Assembly: GCF_036669915.1 (NCBI RefSeq)
Contig: NC_089312.1
Span: 11,527,209 to 11,591,208, forward strand
Source of the DNA: Pocillopora verrucosa
Lineage: Eukaryota > Cnidaria > Anthozoa > Scleractinia > Pocilloporidae
Length of the DNA stretch: 64,000 nt
Direction of reading: 5' to 3'
Position numbers and translations under genes: made by a program. Every line of letters begins with the position of its first letter. Positions within the stretch are counted from its first letter, which is position 1. Under the pieces are notes generated by a model, which ran no database searches, was not told the DNA's origin, and saw only the letters and a program-made list of their open reading frames with translations. Positions 1 to 11,510 of this stretch are shown piece by piece.

Positions 1-430
1 TAATACGGAGGTACTGATAAGGAGCTACTGATACTCTGCAAGGAAAAGGAGTTACTAATACGGAGGTACTGATAAGGAGCTACTGATACTCTGCAAGGAA
101 AAGGAGCTACTAATACGGAGCTTCTGATAGGGAGCTACTGACACTAAACTACTGAGCTAATGATAGGAGCTACTAATACGGAGGTACTGATAAGGAGCTA
201 CTGATACTCTGCAAGGAAAAGGAGCTACTAATACGGAGGTACTGATAAGGAGCTACTGATACTCTGCAAGGAAAAGGAGCTACTAATACGGAGGTACTGA
301 TAAGGAGCTACTGATACTCTGCAAGGAAAAGGAGCTACTAATACGGAGGTACTGATAAGGAGCTACTGATACTCTGCAAGGAAAAGGAGCTACTAAAACG
401 GAGCTTCTGATAGGGAGCTAAAGATAGAGA
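1..430. repeat. Tandem array, 55-bp unit
   Basis: Near-identical 55-bp units start at about 1, 56, 174, 229, 284 and 339, each opening with TAATACGGAGGTACTGATAA. A variant unit sits at 111-173 and another at about 394. Within a unit the CTAC/GTAC landmark recurs at offsets 14, 14 and 27, so the unit looks like a higher-order repeat built from about four copies of a 13-14 bp motif resembling GGAGCTACTGATA. The array runs off the left edge of the window, so its true length is unknown. No open frame or transposase is associated with it. Confidence 0.95.
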
Positions 431-960
431 GGCAACTAATAAGGAGCTACTGAAATGGAGCTGCTAAAAATTGGCTAAGGACACAAAGCTACTAATAAAT
501 TAGCTAGGGATCGAGAAGCTACTAATAAATTAGCTAAGGATACGAACCGACTGATATATTGGCTAAGGATTTTGAAGCTATAAGTAAGTTAGCTATGAAT
601 ACGGACTAATATGGAGTTACTAATACAGGGACTACTGATACCGAGCTAATAATTACGAGCTATCGTTACCAAGATATGAATAAGGGATCTAGTCAAACAG
701 AGCTACAAACGCAGAACTACTGATACTGAGCTACTGTTACAGGGGCCCTGAGACATTAGGTAGTGATACTAAGCTACTAATACCGCGCTACTGATGCATA
801 GTTACTGATGTGGATCAAGTAATATGGAGCTTCTGACACTAATACGGAGCTAGAGAGCTAATGATACAGAGCTACTGATATGGAACTACTAGTACAGAAC
901 ATACTTATACAGAACCACGGATACAGAGCTATTAATGCTGAGCTACTAAAAAAGAGCTAC
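431..960. repeat. Degenerate continuation of the GGAGCTACTGATA-type satellite
   Basis: Short motifs such as GAGCTACTGATAC, GAGCTACTAATA and GAGCTAATGATAC keep recurring every 12-30 bp but without the 55-bp period. This is the decayed edge of the array at 1-430. The gradient from near-identical to degenerate copies fits homogenisation inside the array and mutation at its border. Confidence 0.8.
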
Positions 961-1142
961 AAGGCATCGTTGACGCAAGTTTCTCGTAAAATGCAGAGAG
1001 AAAGAGATTGTTAAGGGTGACTACTTACTTATTGGAGCTGACTGTCTCAGCTCTCAGTTGCAGCAAATCGTAGCATATTTTTCTCGCCTAGTGGCAACAA
1101 TAAAGAAACACGGCTCTTTGGCCTGTATTGCTCAGCTGGAAA

Positions 1143-1424
1143 TAAGAAGAAAAAGTTTTGAATGAAGAACAGACAAAGGAACTCGAGTGTGACATTTCAT
1201 GTAAAAAAGAAGCGGTATTCAGCAACCTACAGCTACGACATCTGATCACATACATGTCATACAACTTGTGCCAGCTAACTGCGGATGGAAAATTAAGCAC
1301 GAAATTTAGCATTACGGAACTGAAAAGCATTTGTGACTTTTTGGACATTGAAAAGGAACATTTCAAGCGACGTAAAACTCCTTGTAATGAGGCTTGGATA
1401 ATTTTCCTGAAGAATTGCTGATGC
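1143..1424 (+). other. Unrecognised short ORF with protein-like composition
   Basis: An open frame follows the TAA at 1143-1145 and ends with the TGA near 1422. It encodes about 91 residues with a plausible helical composition (segments ELKSICDFLDIEKEHFKRRK and NEAWIIFLKNC). The first clear ATG is well inside, so if it is real it is more likely a terminal exon or a decayed fragment than a complete gene. I do not recognise the family. The helix-rich C-terminal stretch could be a small helical domain, but that is a guess. It directly borders the satellite, so chance or pseudogene origin is also likely. Confidence 0.25.
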
Positions 1425-2731
1425 ATTGCAAAGTAAAGTGTTTAGGGTGTGTGTTCTATTTTACTGCCCTGAGGCACTTTCTCGATTACGCGTCTATGTT
1501 TTTGGGAATTTTTCTGCTTCATATTTATGCCGTTAACAATTCCTGTTGCTTTTGGATTACTTGCAATGTAACTTTAATCACTTTCTGAGGTTTTAGACAG
1601 GCAACAACTTTGACATTTACACTGTCCCCATTCAATCTATGCCGAAATGAAAATTCCTTCATGCTGGAGAAAAAAATGCAACAGTGCAGCAGTTTATAAG
1701 TCACGAAGAAAATAAAAAATCCCGTTTAAAAACTTAGATGCAAGTATTTTCACATCACTTCCAATGCTGCAAAGCAGGTGGCAAAAACTCCGCAATCTTG
1801 CTATGACACCTTGATTATTCTCTCTGGCTTCCATGATGGGTAGTTAGCCCCTGAGGTACGAACGTTTTAGTAAGCTTCATCAGCTTGAAAACAATTAAGG
1901 AAAAAGAAGGTGGAAATGTAAACTCTCCGCTATAAAAATAAAAAAAAAACAACAAAAAAAGACCAGAAAACAAAACAAAGGAACCAGGCGAAAGTTTAGT
2001 CATACGTGTTACGAAATTTTGTCATGGTACGTTGAATCGGTTCCGCGATGTACAATGATAAACTTCTATTACAAATATTTATGTATTACACCCTACAAGT
2101 AAAGCGTTAAGCGAGTATTGAGTAAGAGAGTAGAATAAATAGCCTCAGAAGAATAAAATTTAAAGCACTCATAAGAAAGCTTTTACATAATTATTAATTA
2201 TACATGTAAATGTATAATGTACATGTACAGGTGAACGCTGAAAAAACATCAGAAATGTACTGTGTAAACATATTCAATTATTTACTGTGATCATAAGAGC
2301 TACATACAGTACGATGGGCGGATTGTTGATGTCGGCTTATCTTTAAAAAACTTGACTTTTTGGGAAATTAGCTTTCTTAGGGTTCAGAACGCTGAATTAC
2401 GAATTCTTTTGAATCGACAAACTTTACGTGATATTAGATGACGTCGAGTAATAGAATGATTTACAAAAATATGTATAGGCGTTCTTAATACCGACTCACA
2501 GATGTTCTCAAATGACCAAAGTTTATTGTGTTCTCAACAGAAGGCGAATCCTGATTCACAATGGATCTTTAAGTATGCGTTTTCAGTTTTTATGAAGGCT
2601 GATCTTATTAACATGGATGTAACCCCAAAGCTCAAGCACAGCTCTATCATCATGCGATAGTTGATTCGGTGATTCTCTTTCTTCCAATATAAAGCCAAGG
2701 GTAAATACGACTTTTCAGATTTCACAGTAGT
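1425..2731. other. No recognisable gene
   Basis: AT-rich sequence with only short ORFs in all frames. I see no domain, splice-consistent exon or strong repeat here. Confidence 0.6.
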
Positions 2732-2980
2732 CTAGTCTCTCGCCAAAATCCTCATCTGCACAAAATGTCGATATGTTTGATTGAGATTCTCCGCTGGTCG
2801 CGTATCAGGTCTTGTGTTCGTCAAGCGACTGTTGCCGAATGACGGCTTTCCAATTCTGACCGACGCTTTCCTCATCTTTTCATATGATTGTTGTCCTCGT
2901 ATCCTCACGCCAGTGATAATTTCGTAAATTAACGACAGATAAAGAAGCACAACAAGGACTTCAGGCTGTATTCCGTCCAT
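2732..2980 (-). CDS. Possible small secreted peptide (unrecognised)
   Basis: An 82-residue reading frame begins with a signal-peptide-like N-terminus (MDGIQPEVLVVLLYLSLIYE, then ITG) followed by a basic, Cys-free tail rich in Arg, Ser and Asn. One NQT sequon lies near residue 68. The ATG has a favourable context (GAAATGG) and, reading the minus strand, a pyrimidine-rich TTTTCTTGAACAG acceptor-like sequence lies about 17 nt upstream, as expected after a 5' UTR intron. No family is recognised. It could equally be a chance ORF, since the tail contains no clear dibasic-flanked repeated peptide. Confidence 0.3.
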   Translation of the reverse strand: MDGIQPEVLVVLLYLSLIYEIITGVRIRGQQSYEKMRKASVRIGKPSFGNSRLTNTRPDTRPAENLNQTYRHFVQMRILARD

Positions 2981-4137
2981 TTCAAGTCAGACCTCACTGT
3001 TCAAGAAAAGTGAAAGTTGATTGCTCTTCTCAAAATACACATGTAAGTCTGCCATTTAGCAGTCGACAATCGACGACACCGGATGCAGAACACATGTACG
3101 GAACTAAAGATAATTTTGATATGCAAATTACTCACGTCAGTCGAATTCAACTTAAATATATTATAACAATTAAAGAAGAATGACAATGTTGCTAAGTGAT
3201 CGCTGCTAGTCACTTTAAACGTAAACAGCATGTTTAAGAAGGTATTGAGAATACAATTTCTTAAATCATTAGGCGTATTTACATTACTTAAAGAAAAACA
3301 TAAATTACTACCTGACATGTTTATGTTACACCATATCATACATTACCTGAATGGACTTGACACTTTACGGTTTATATCAGCAGGTGACAAGGTTTACTCA
3401 GATATCAGACTTATCCTATACTACTGCATACATATTAATAGGGCAGGAGAGGTTTTATCTTCAACATATCATGAATTGTTTCACACTTTTTTTTTTGCAA
3501 TCCAATAAATTTCTAAAAGAAGTTCAAAGCAATTTTTTTTAATTATTCTGAGCCTCAGGTTTGCCCTTGGTGACCATTGCTGTTCTTATCGTTAAATTGC
3601 GTTCTTGTTAAGGTGAACTTCCCACCTTCAAGAAGCGTCTCTACGCTCAAAATTGACATCTTTTTTTTGTTATTTATTTGATCGTTTACTAAGCAAGTTG
3701 TCATTTCGCTGCCGTTGAAGCAGATGCGAAGAATGTTACAGGAAGCGTTGCGGCATGGAATAATTGAACTAGTTCTGCGTACAGTGATGTATCTGATCAG
3801 GTATTTTCAGGGTGTTTAGTGCGTAGATTGTCAGACAAATGACAAAAGAAAGATGTCAATTTTGAGCGAAGGGACGCTTCTTGAAAGTGGGAAGTTATTT
3901 AAGAAAAATTTCCAAAGCCGAAGTTCAGACACATGTGTTGCGAGCTCAACTCAATGTCCGAACTTTCAGGGTTTGTTTACATCAAAAGTCACGTGATACT
4001 ACACGTGAAATCTAAAACCCAAAAGGTGAATTGGAGAACCTTAACTCTGAAAATAACAACACTCGCAAAGTGAAAGGTCTGGTTTTCAGAAAGTTGCTTC
4101 ATCTATATTTTTCAACATATATAATTTTTCAGTTGAT
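2981..4137. other. Likely receptor 3' flank, no gene seen
   Basis: AT-rich DNA lying downstream of the minus-strand receptor. It contains several T-runs and minus-strand AATAAA-like words (for example around 3670). It may include the receptor 3' UTR. No coding domain is seen. Confidence 0.4.
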
Positions 4138-5139
4138 CTACACAGCATCCTCAAGAGACCTTTCACTATTACCATCGCTATTTCTATCAGACGACCCAAT
4201 GCTTTCGGCTGCTCCAGTGTTGGTTGCAGGGCCTAGGAAAAGATTACGTGCTGCTTTTCGCATGTCTCGGCTCCTCCAAAAGTAGATGAGTGGGTTTGCA
4301 GAAGAGTTTATCAGAAGAGCTGAAATGGCTAAGTTCAATTCAGTTTTACTCTGATTGCTACTGGTGAATCCCAGAACAATTTGCACAACAACAGCGGGAA
4401 GGAGGAAAACCAGGAGAGCTAAGAAAATGTAAACAATGGTTAACGCAACTCTTGCTTCTCTTTTATAGGCGATATTGGCGGTGTTTTCCTCTGAATGCAG
4501 GGCATGAATACTGTTTCGCTTGATGCTGATAATCAAGGCTATCTGAGCAGCAAGAAGATACAGCACCAGAGTGCCGGCGATGACCGAGGTAATGGTTTGA
4601 TTGGTTTCTTCGTCAATACCCGAGTAGCGGAGCACAACGATACCAATCCATACAACCCACAATATGATCATATTACGCGCGGCCTGTGTTGTCGTAACTT
4701 TAGCGCGATAATGCAAAGGCTTGGATACCGCCAGGAAACGGTCGGTACTGAGGTATGCGAGACATAGGAAAGAGCCACCCGTGCACAAATGAAGGAAAGC
4801 TTCATACAGAGAATGAACAACTTCGGAGTTACAGATGGTTGATGGGTAGTGCAACATCAAGCGCCATGTAACAAACAGAGGCTGAGTAATCAAGCCAACT
4901 AGTAGATCTGTTACGGCCAAACTAGAGAGAAGAATGTTGGCAGGGACTCGAAGTTCCTGAGACTTACAGATTGTGCTTATCACCAAAAGATTGCTAAGGA
5001 CTGCAAATATGGCAAACGGTGTGTTTATCACGATAATTGAGATGTTTAGATCATAGTGATAGGACTCGCCTTCCAGTATTTCTTGACCGCAGCTCAATTG
5101 ACTTGTGCGATTTGAAATCATAGTTGAGTTATCTGCCAT
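4138..5139 (-). CDS. Rhodopsin-like class A GPCR, intronless coding region
   Basis: A 333-residue seven-helix receptor in the plasma membrane, expected to signal through G proteins; the ligand is unknown. From the chosen start, N-glycosylation sequons NST and NRT are in the first 12 residues. TM1 has LSNLLV (N50), TM2 LAVTDLLVG (D78), a TM3 Cys103, then STDRFLAV with DRF at 133-135 in place of DRY. TM7 has SANPLIYFWR, the NPxxY motif. TM6 has FLLP instead of CWxP. A longer reading starts 13 codons upstream (5178). I prefer the inner ATG because TTTTTCTTGCAG ends 3 nt before it, a strong acceptor for a 5' UTR intron, and the context AAGATGG is good. The tail after TM7 is short and Ser/Glu-rich. 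It resembles the adenosine/melanocortin-like orphan receptors expanded in cnidarians. Confidence 0.93.
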   Translation of the reverse strand: MADNSTMISNRTSQLSCGQEILEGESYHYDLNISIIVINTPFAIFAVLSNLLVISTICKSQELRVPANILLSSLAVTDLLVGLITQPLFVTWRLMLHYPSTICNSEVVHSLYEAFLHLCTGGSFLCLAYLSTDRFLAVSKPLHYRAKVTTTQAARNMIILWVVWIGIVVLRYSGIDEETNQTITSVIAGTLVLYLLAAQIALIISIKRNSIHALHSEENTANIAYKREARVALTIVYIFLALLVFLLPAVVVQIVLGFTSSNQSKTELNLAISALLINSSANPLIYFWRSRDMRKAARNLFLGPATNTGAAESIGSSDRNSDGNSERSLEDAV

Positions 5140-5145
5140 CTTCTG
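5140..5145 (-). promoter_or_regulatory. Predicted splice acceptor in receptor 5' UTR
   Basis: On the minus strand the sequence reads TTGGTTTTTCTTGCAG, with the exon beginning at 5142, just ahead of the ATG at 5139. The long pyrimidine tract supports a non-coding upstream exon. I could not place that exon. Confidence 0.6.
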
Positions 5146-5179
5146 CAAGAAAAACCAACGCAATGTGTTTTGTTTCAAT

Positions 5180-7880
5180 AGCTCTCGCTATCTATGAAGA
5201 AGCACAATTGAATTTGAAATAAATAGGCAATAACTCTGATAAATGTCACAAGTCACTGGAAGTAACTTGCCTGAACGTTGCATTTATAGTTCAGCCTATA
5301 AAATTCTTCAGAATTACAGACTGTACAGGTTCCACAGAGTTGGGAAGAAATTTAGGAAGATTTTACTGTACAAAGATAGCTCTGTGCTATTCCACGAGGT
5401 TACTCTGATTCATTTATATTCATTCAAACCATGGCATTGTCTGCACGATATTGAAAGCTATCTTACACCTCTTTCAGATAAATTTAAATCTCACCATTTA
5501 ACATGTTTCTGTATATTGGATAAAATAATTCTTCATGACCTCCTTAAAAGTTTTTATAAACACGATATTTTCTAAAAATTACTTTAACACGTCTCGGATC
5601 TATAAAAGGCTAAAAGTGAAATTTACTTTCACCAAAAAACTCAATATTACTAAGGGCCCAAATCTCACAGTCTTTCATGGTTTGATTATTTCTTCAAAGC
5701 CTTCATCATTGTCAAGATGTATTAAGAATGAAAACCTGAAAAGTTTGCACGTCATATTTCGCAATGTTTCCATATCTGCCATTAGCTCTTATTGAAATGT
5801 CACAGTTTGTTTTCCCCTATCAAGAAAAAGCTTTCAGGATTTACTCAACCACAAGCTGGATGTCGGCGACGCCTTTTTTGTGCAATTTCCACTTTGATGT
5901 AAATGTCAAGATAAAAAACCTAGTCGTGAAACAAGAGCAATCTCTTCATGAAATGTTCTGTCAAAATAAAATCTGAAATTATTCAGGACTTGGAATTTTC
6001 ACCGATCAACCAGCCTTTTAATAACATTTTCTTTCTAGATCTCAAATTGCTTCATAAAACCTTACACAGAGTTGAGTCAGCCAAAAGAAGAGGCAACACT
6101 GAGTAAATTTCGAGAAAAACAAGAGAAATGATATCGAGGTTTATACTCTATGATTCAATGACTCGCAACCCATCTGAAGTACTTGTATACAAGAGAATTC
6201 CCAAGATCTCCTTATTTTAAGTGACAATTTCCCTTGGTCTAAAAGCGTCTTTGCATCTGTCATTTAAGGCTCCATAAGTCTATAGTACTATTCGATTAAT
6301 TTTTTTTTTTTTGGGGGGGGGGGGAGGGAGGACAACTGAAATGACTCCAGAGAGTATTTTTTTATCCGGCGAATGAAATCGTGTACGCAGGCAAATTTCA
6401 ACAAGAACAGAAAACATCCTCCTTACCTTCAGTCTGTAGCTTCTAAGACTTTTCTATTTTCGAATGCAACTAATTCGTAACAATTGTTCAGTGGTCAACA
6501 TTTCCTTTAATTTTTCTCTAGATTATCACTTCCGTCAATTAAAAATTTTCCATTAACCTCAAAACACTAGAAAAACCTCAAAGCCATCTTGTCTCAATAA
6601 ACAGCTGCGACTTTGTGAAACCAAACTTATTGAAATGAATAATTAGTTCCATCGTTTTTTACTATATACACAGCTACAAACGTCTTTCTTCGACATCTGA
6701 GTTTTATAGTAGGTGTCATCCCATGATCTAAGAACACGATATGAAAACTGAAAAACGAATCCAAACTTTGATAATAACTTGCAATGCGTGTCTTTTAGTA
6801 TTATTAACATGCATACAAAAGTCTTCATCTATAATGGATCCGTTGGGACTCATTTCACCTTTTCGTTTTTGTCTTCTCATCAGATATATAATCGAAAATT
6901 TCCGTGTGACCTTTTCCCAAGAGGTGTGTGTTTATATGTTTTCGAAGATATGTTTTTTCAAATCGTTTTTCACACCATATTTAAAAAACATCGAAAAATG
7001 ATTCCAAAAAAATAATAACTTCAGTTTTCCAGACTCCACCATTTCGAGAGTTTAAATCCATACACGTTCGCGTGTTAGATGTCAGATGACCGAATTCACA
7101 CTGCTGAAATAAGCTTTACGTACCCATACATTACTTATTTGGGTAGACACACAGCCTTATGAAAAGTATTCTTTTCATTTTGGCTAAAAAACAGATTTTG
7201 TAAGGCGGGTATCAACCCGCGAAGGTGGGAAAGAAGGAATACATTGAGGTAAAAGTTATAATCTATATGTAGTAACTTAATTCTCCGTCAAACGTTCGTT
7301 AAGAATATCGTATTCCCAACTGCAGAAGCTTCCGAGCTTAAGGTTAATGAGGGGCATCGACCTTGGATCGCGAACCTTCATATTAAAATATAGAGTTTTT
7401 ATTTTTTTCCCATTTATTTATGTTCTTATTTATCTAATAATTTGCATGTAGGTTTATTAAAATTCAATAAAAATTTGTGTACTTTCTTCATTTCATGGTT
7501 CTTTTGTAATAAACATTTAAACTAAAAAAGGTATGATAAAAGGGAAATATAAGACAAATATTCTTTCTCTCTCGCCTGACTATTAATATTAGACAAAACC
7601 TTTTAACAAAAGTGCGTCAAAATCATGCAATGACTACAATTACAGTATGACTGAGAGATCAACTTACCCCTCGAAAATAAGGACACGAATGATATCAAAA
7701 AATGATCACCAAAATTTTTATTTTTATCTCTGTCACTTTTGTTCACGAATCTTCGATGAGTCCTGACAAATTTGATGAGTGAACAAACCAAACGCGGTGG
7801 TTATTTTGTGAGTGATACTGCTCTAAATCAGTAGTTCTTTAGCAAAAACATTTTAATTCTTTTTTCCTCTAGCTGCTGTT
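5180..7880. other. No recognisable gene; low-complexity tract near 6300
   Basis: AT-rich non-coding sequence with only short ORFs. A T-run immediately followed by a G-run at about 6300-6325 is the only notable local feature. The first receptor exon or promoter may lie in the leftmost part. Confidence 0.55.
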
Positions 7881-7884
7881 ACTG

Positions 7885-8130
7885 AATCAACAAAACAGAG
7901 CACAGTCAGGGCTTCTCTATTTGTTTCATAACAAAGAATCCGTTAAATTCCCCATGTATTACTTTCAATTTTAAACAAACTTTAATTTTAAAGCAAACAA
8001 CAGTGTCGTCAGCATGCTCTATACTCTCATAGAGCTCTATACTCTCATAGAGCACGCTACAATAAGCCAATCAGAAATCTTGTTAAAATAGTTAAAATAA
8101 TCTGATTAGTTGAACAAGACACTGAAGTGT
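7885..8130 (-). repeat. Dispersed element copy, inverted relative to 37900-38310
   Basis: The sequence from the AACAGAGCACAGTCAGGGCT motif through the AATTCCCCATG and AGCATGCTCTATACTCTC blocks to AATAAGCCAATCAGA is the reverse complement of most of 37960-38160. The palindromic word CTCTATACTCTCATAGAG is present twice in a row here (about 8017-8055), a local duplication absent from the other copies. No coding capacity is visible, so it is a non-autonomous element. Confidence 0.8.
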
Positions 8131-11100
8131 ATACCGCACAGATACCAGATTTTCTTTTATTATACCTACACATGGTCGAAAATTAAACTTGTGACACGCA
8201 ATTTTGACTCTTTGGCTACTCGGGGGTGAATATTCTCAGCTTAACAATCCAGAATTAAAAGAGGAGATGGGATCACCCCAGAGAGGGCATGAAAAAATTC
8301 TAAGTTCCATTTATTGCGAATAACTACTAATTTTAAGAGGAATGACTAATCTACCCGAGGACATTACGTTATAAAGCAAAAACAGATCTTGAGGGTGTTC
8401 TGTATTCTGAAACAATTTTAAAAACCACTGACGAAAACTTCTTGTTGGTGTGATATTTAAACGCACACAAACTTGCTCATTGGCGGACATTATTTGCACG
8501 AACTTCGGCACGTCTTTCCTATTTTTAATGAAACGTAATCTTGTTGCTTCCCGTACAACAAGTTGGGATATAATTGCTTAAATATAAAATTGCGAATGAG
8601 CTAATAATCAGGATTCCGAAAAAACGTTCCTGCGGAGAACAATAAATGATAATTTCTTTAAAAGTCTGCGAACTTATATAATTCGGCAGAAACGCCAAGC
8701 ATCAAGGCTGTGGATTTTGATGTTACACTAGGAAAAGAAACCGAATAAAAGACATTTTAAAATCACCAGGAGGCAGCCAAGTTATTTCAAGGATTTAATT
8801 ATATTTCATTGAAAACATCAATTTATTAACTTAGCCTAGTTGAAGTGCTTGAATAACAGTGTTGTTTCTCTCCGAGGTAATGGGAATGAAATGTATATCT
8901 GAAAATCAACGGACAATCCTTGATGTATTATTAATGAATGGTGTCTTTTTCAATGCAGTAAACTTACCAGCTCCATTACACTTTCTTTTTTATTCTTTCT
9001 GGCGTATTTTTTTCCAAGGGCGACCCAACTCTGGTGTCAGCTGTTCAAATGCAGAGGCTTTGTTCCACTCACCAATATACCAATGATCGAGGAAGCCAAA
9101 GTGCGCTTGAACCCAAAACCAAATCAAAATTCTTATCACCCTGGTTTTGCAGCTGAATATTCAGTGCTGACCAATGTTTATCTTTCACCTTTCACGACTA
9201 CTTCCCTTGATGTCAATTTTTTTTAAACTACACAAATACCATTTTTGTGTTGTATTTCGAATTTGTTTGGTGAGGCGGTTTGACATTACCGGCCAACCTG
9301 CTCAAAGGGCCTGCCTTTCATTTTTCAGATCATTATATGGAAAAACTTTTGCTGATTTGATTAGAGAGTTTATCTGATTTAGAATATGCCAGCTTGTGGG
9401 AGTTTAAACAAATGAAAACAATTTACTTCAATTCTGAATTTAGCGCAGAGGTTTTTTTCTTTTCTTACTACACGAAATTCTTTCAGAACGCGTACGTTTC
9501 TGAAATGTTTGTCTAGGAAACTAATCACTATACTGACAAGTTTACCGCCTGCGTTCTTTACACATGAATGGCATTATACTTGACACCAGATGTTCTGCTG
9601 CTGACTAAATTTTAATCCCTACTGAAAGTCACACGCGCTAAAATCAAAGCGAAGAAAATACCAGAAGAATGCGTTCAGATTTTTCCTTCCTTTACCAATT
9701 CTCATTCTTCATGGTTAATCATGTGCATTGCAAAGTTTCTGAAAGCTTCGATCAAGAATGATATGTTCCTTTACAAAAAAACATGTGCTCCCCATCTGCC
9801 AATCTATCATTCATTTTGATCTGCGTAACACGGGTTAATTTTTTAAGCTATTCTTAGTGCAAGAGATATCGATCATACGTGAAATTGGTATAATGGATGA
9901 AATGAGTGATAAATAAATTTCACGGGAGAGATGAATATTTTATTAGAACAAACGGAGAAAAGTAACAATAAATATGCGTTACTGACCAAGAGTGGGTCAA
10001 GATGGCTAATATCAAGCCGTCCTTAACCTAGAGGCTCGGTCAACAATGGATTTCTTAGGGCAAAGAGATTTTGCTCCAATGAGGATCGAGAATGACTATG
10101 TTTGTAGGACATGAAACCCACGAGAGTCTTTTTTCTCTATTGTTTTTACTGTCTTCAACCATATTTTGCGACTTCATCGCCGACATTTTTCAAAACTTAC
10201 GAACTCTGTGAGTCCTCTCTATACACTTTTTTTTCCTTTCGCGTTGAATCATTACAAAAACAAACAATGGGCGTAACTTTTAATTTACAAAATTCAAAGT
10301 TATTGACTGTTTCTTTACCGACAGAAGGAATCTTTTCAGTTACACGGCCAAATTGGCTTGTGGCAAATCATCCAGTTGTCTATTTTCGTACTCAGCCACG
10401 AGAAATGCCATTACCAAAGCCGCTGAGAAAGTAACTTTCGTTTTTTTTTTATTTTTTTGGGTTTTTTATTTCCTCCCCCTCCTAGAAAATTTCTCTCTCT
10501 GTAAGCGATACAAATTGCGTTTTAGCAGCCATAATCCGAAAAAATTTCGACAAATGACCTTGAATTGAGAATGGTGAAGGCTTTGCCATTCATTCATCAA
10601 CAAAAGAGAGTGAAGGAAAAGGGGAATGACGTGTTAGCAGCTGATTGGCTATGTCAAACACACATGAAAAATTATCGTATTTTTTCATGGGTATTGGTAC
10701 GGCTTTTCTCATGGCTGGGAATCCTTGTAGAACACCGTAGTTTATATGATAAATAACAATGCGACATACGGCTTTGGTGCGTTTCACTTTAGTGTTAACA
10801 GATCATGCGTCGTACCTCTTAACCACAATCACATAACTAAAAAGCTAGGGAGACGTCTTCATTTTAGTGCGTTACTAATTCCCGCATCAGGAAAAGCTTT
10901 TGATTTGAGGTCATATTTTTCCGTAATGGACAAATGACCAGTGTGGTTAGCAAAGCATTTCAATCCTCTGTTATTATAAGAAGCCGTCAGTACGGAGCCG
11001 TCGCTTAACAGTATTATGATGAACGAAATTAACACAGATTCCCACTTACCTAAGATGCTGAATACCAATTTGTACTACAAATATATTAAGCTTCTGCTGA

Positions 11101-11220
11101 GGAGAACTAACTTTGTTGCAAAACTTGTGGATACCCAACAAAGCTAATACTTTAGACTACACATTTGATGGCAATCTCGAGCAATGTTAAGCTCGTTTAA
11201 TTTCTTTTGATTTAGCTTTA
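8131..11220. other. No recognisable gene
   Basis: About 3 kb without an ORF that resembles a protein domain. The longest frame (10111-10434) has irregular composition and no homology I recognise. Confidence 0.55.
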
Positions 11221-11325
11221 TAAAATAATTCAAATAGTACGCGCGCTCTGATTGACCATAAAACCATTTTACATGAGCGTATGTAAACACGGTTTTCGTT
11301 CCTCTTTCATTAGTTATTTTATAAA

Positions 11326-11510
11326 AGAAATGTAAAATGGTTTCCGTGTTTACATAGCCTGATGTAAACACTTGGGAGGTTGGGAGAACACTCGATAAGC
11401 TGGAAACCACTTTGCTTCGCGTCGTGGTTTCCTACGCTTATCTCGTGTTCTCCAAACCTCCCGCGTGTTTACATCAGGCTATGTAAACACGGAAACCATT
11501 TTACATTTCT
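11326..11510. mobile_element. Foldback (hairpin) element
   Basis: Two arms of about 85 bp face each other around a short centre near 11411-11424 (TTTGCTTCGCGTCG). The left arm begins AGAAATGTAAAATGGTTTCC and the right arm ends with its complement at 11510. Both arms carry a GTTTACAT block and a GGGAGG/CCTCCC block. The arms match almost throughout with a few mismatches. There is no coding capacity. A GCGCGCTCTGATTG word lies just upstream at about 11242, similar to the border words of the elements near 37000 and 17410, so they may be one family of foldback MITEs. Confidence 0.85.

Noticed and set aside
10111-10434. 107-codon ORF
   Set aside because: No homology recognised, irregular composition and no splice or promoter support.
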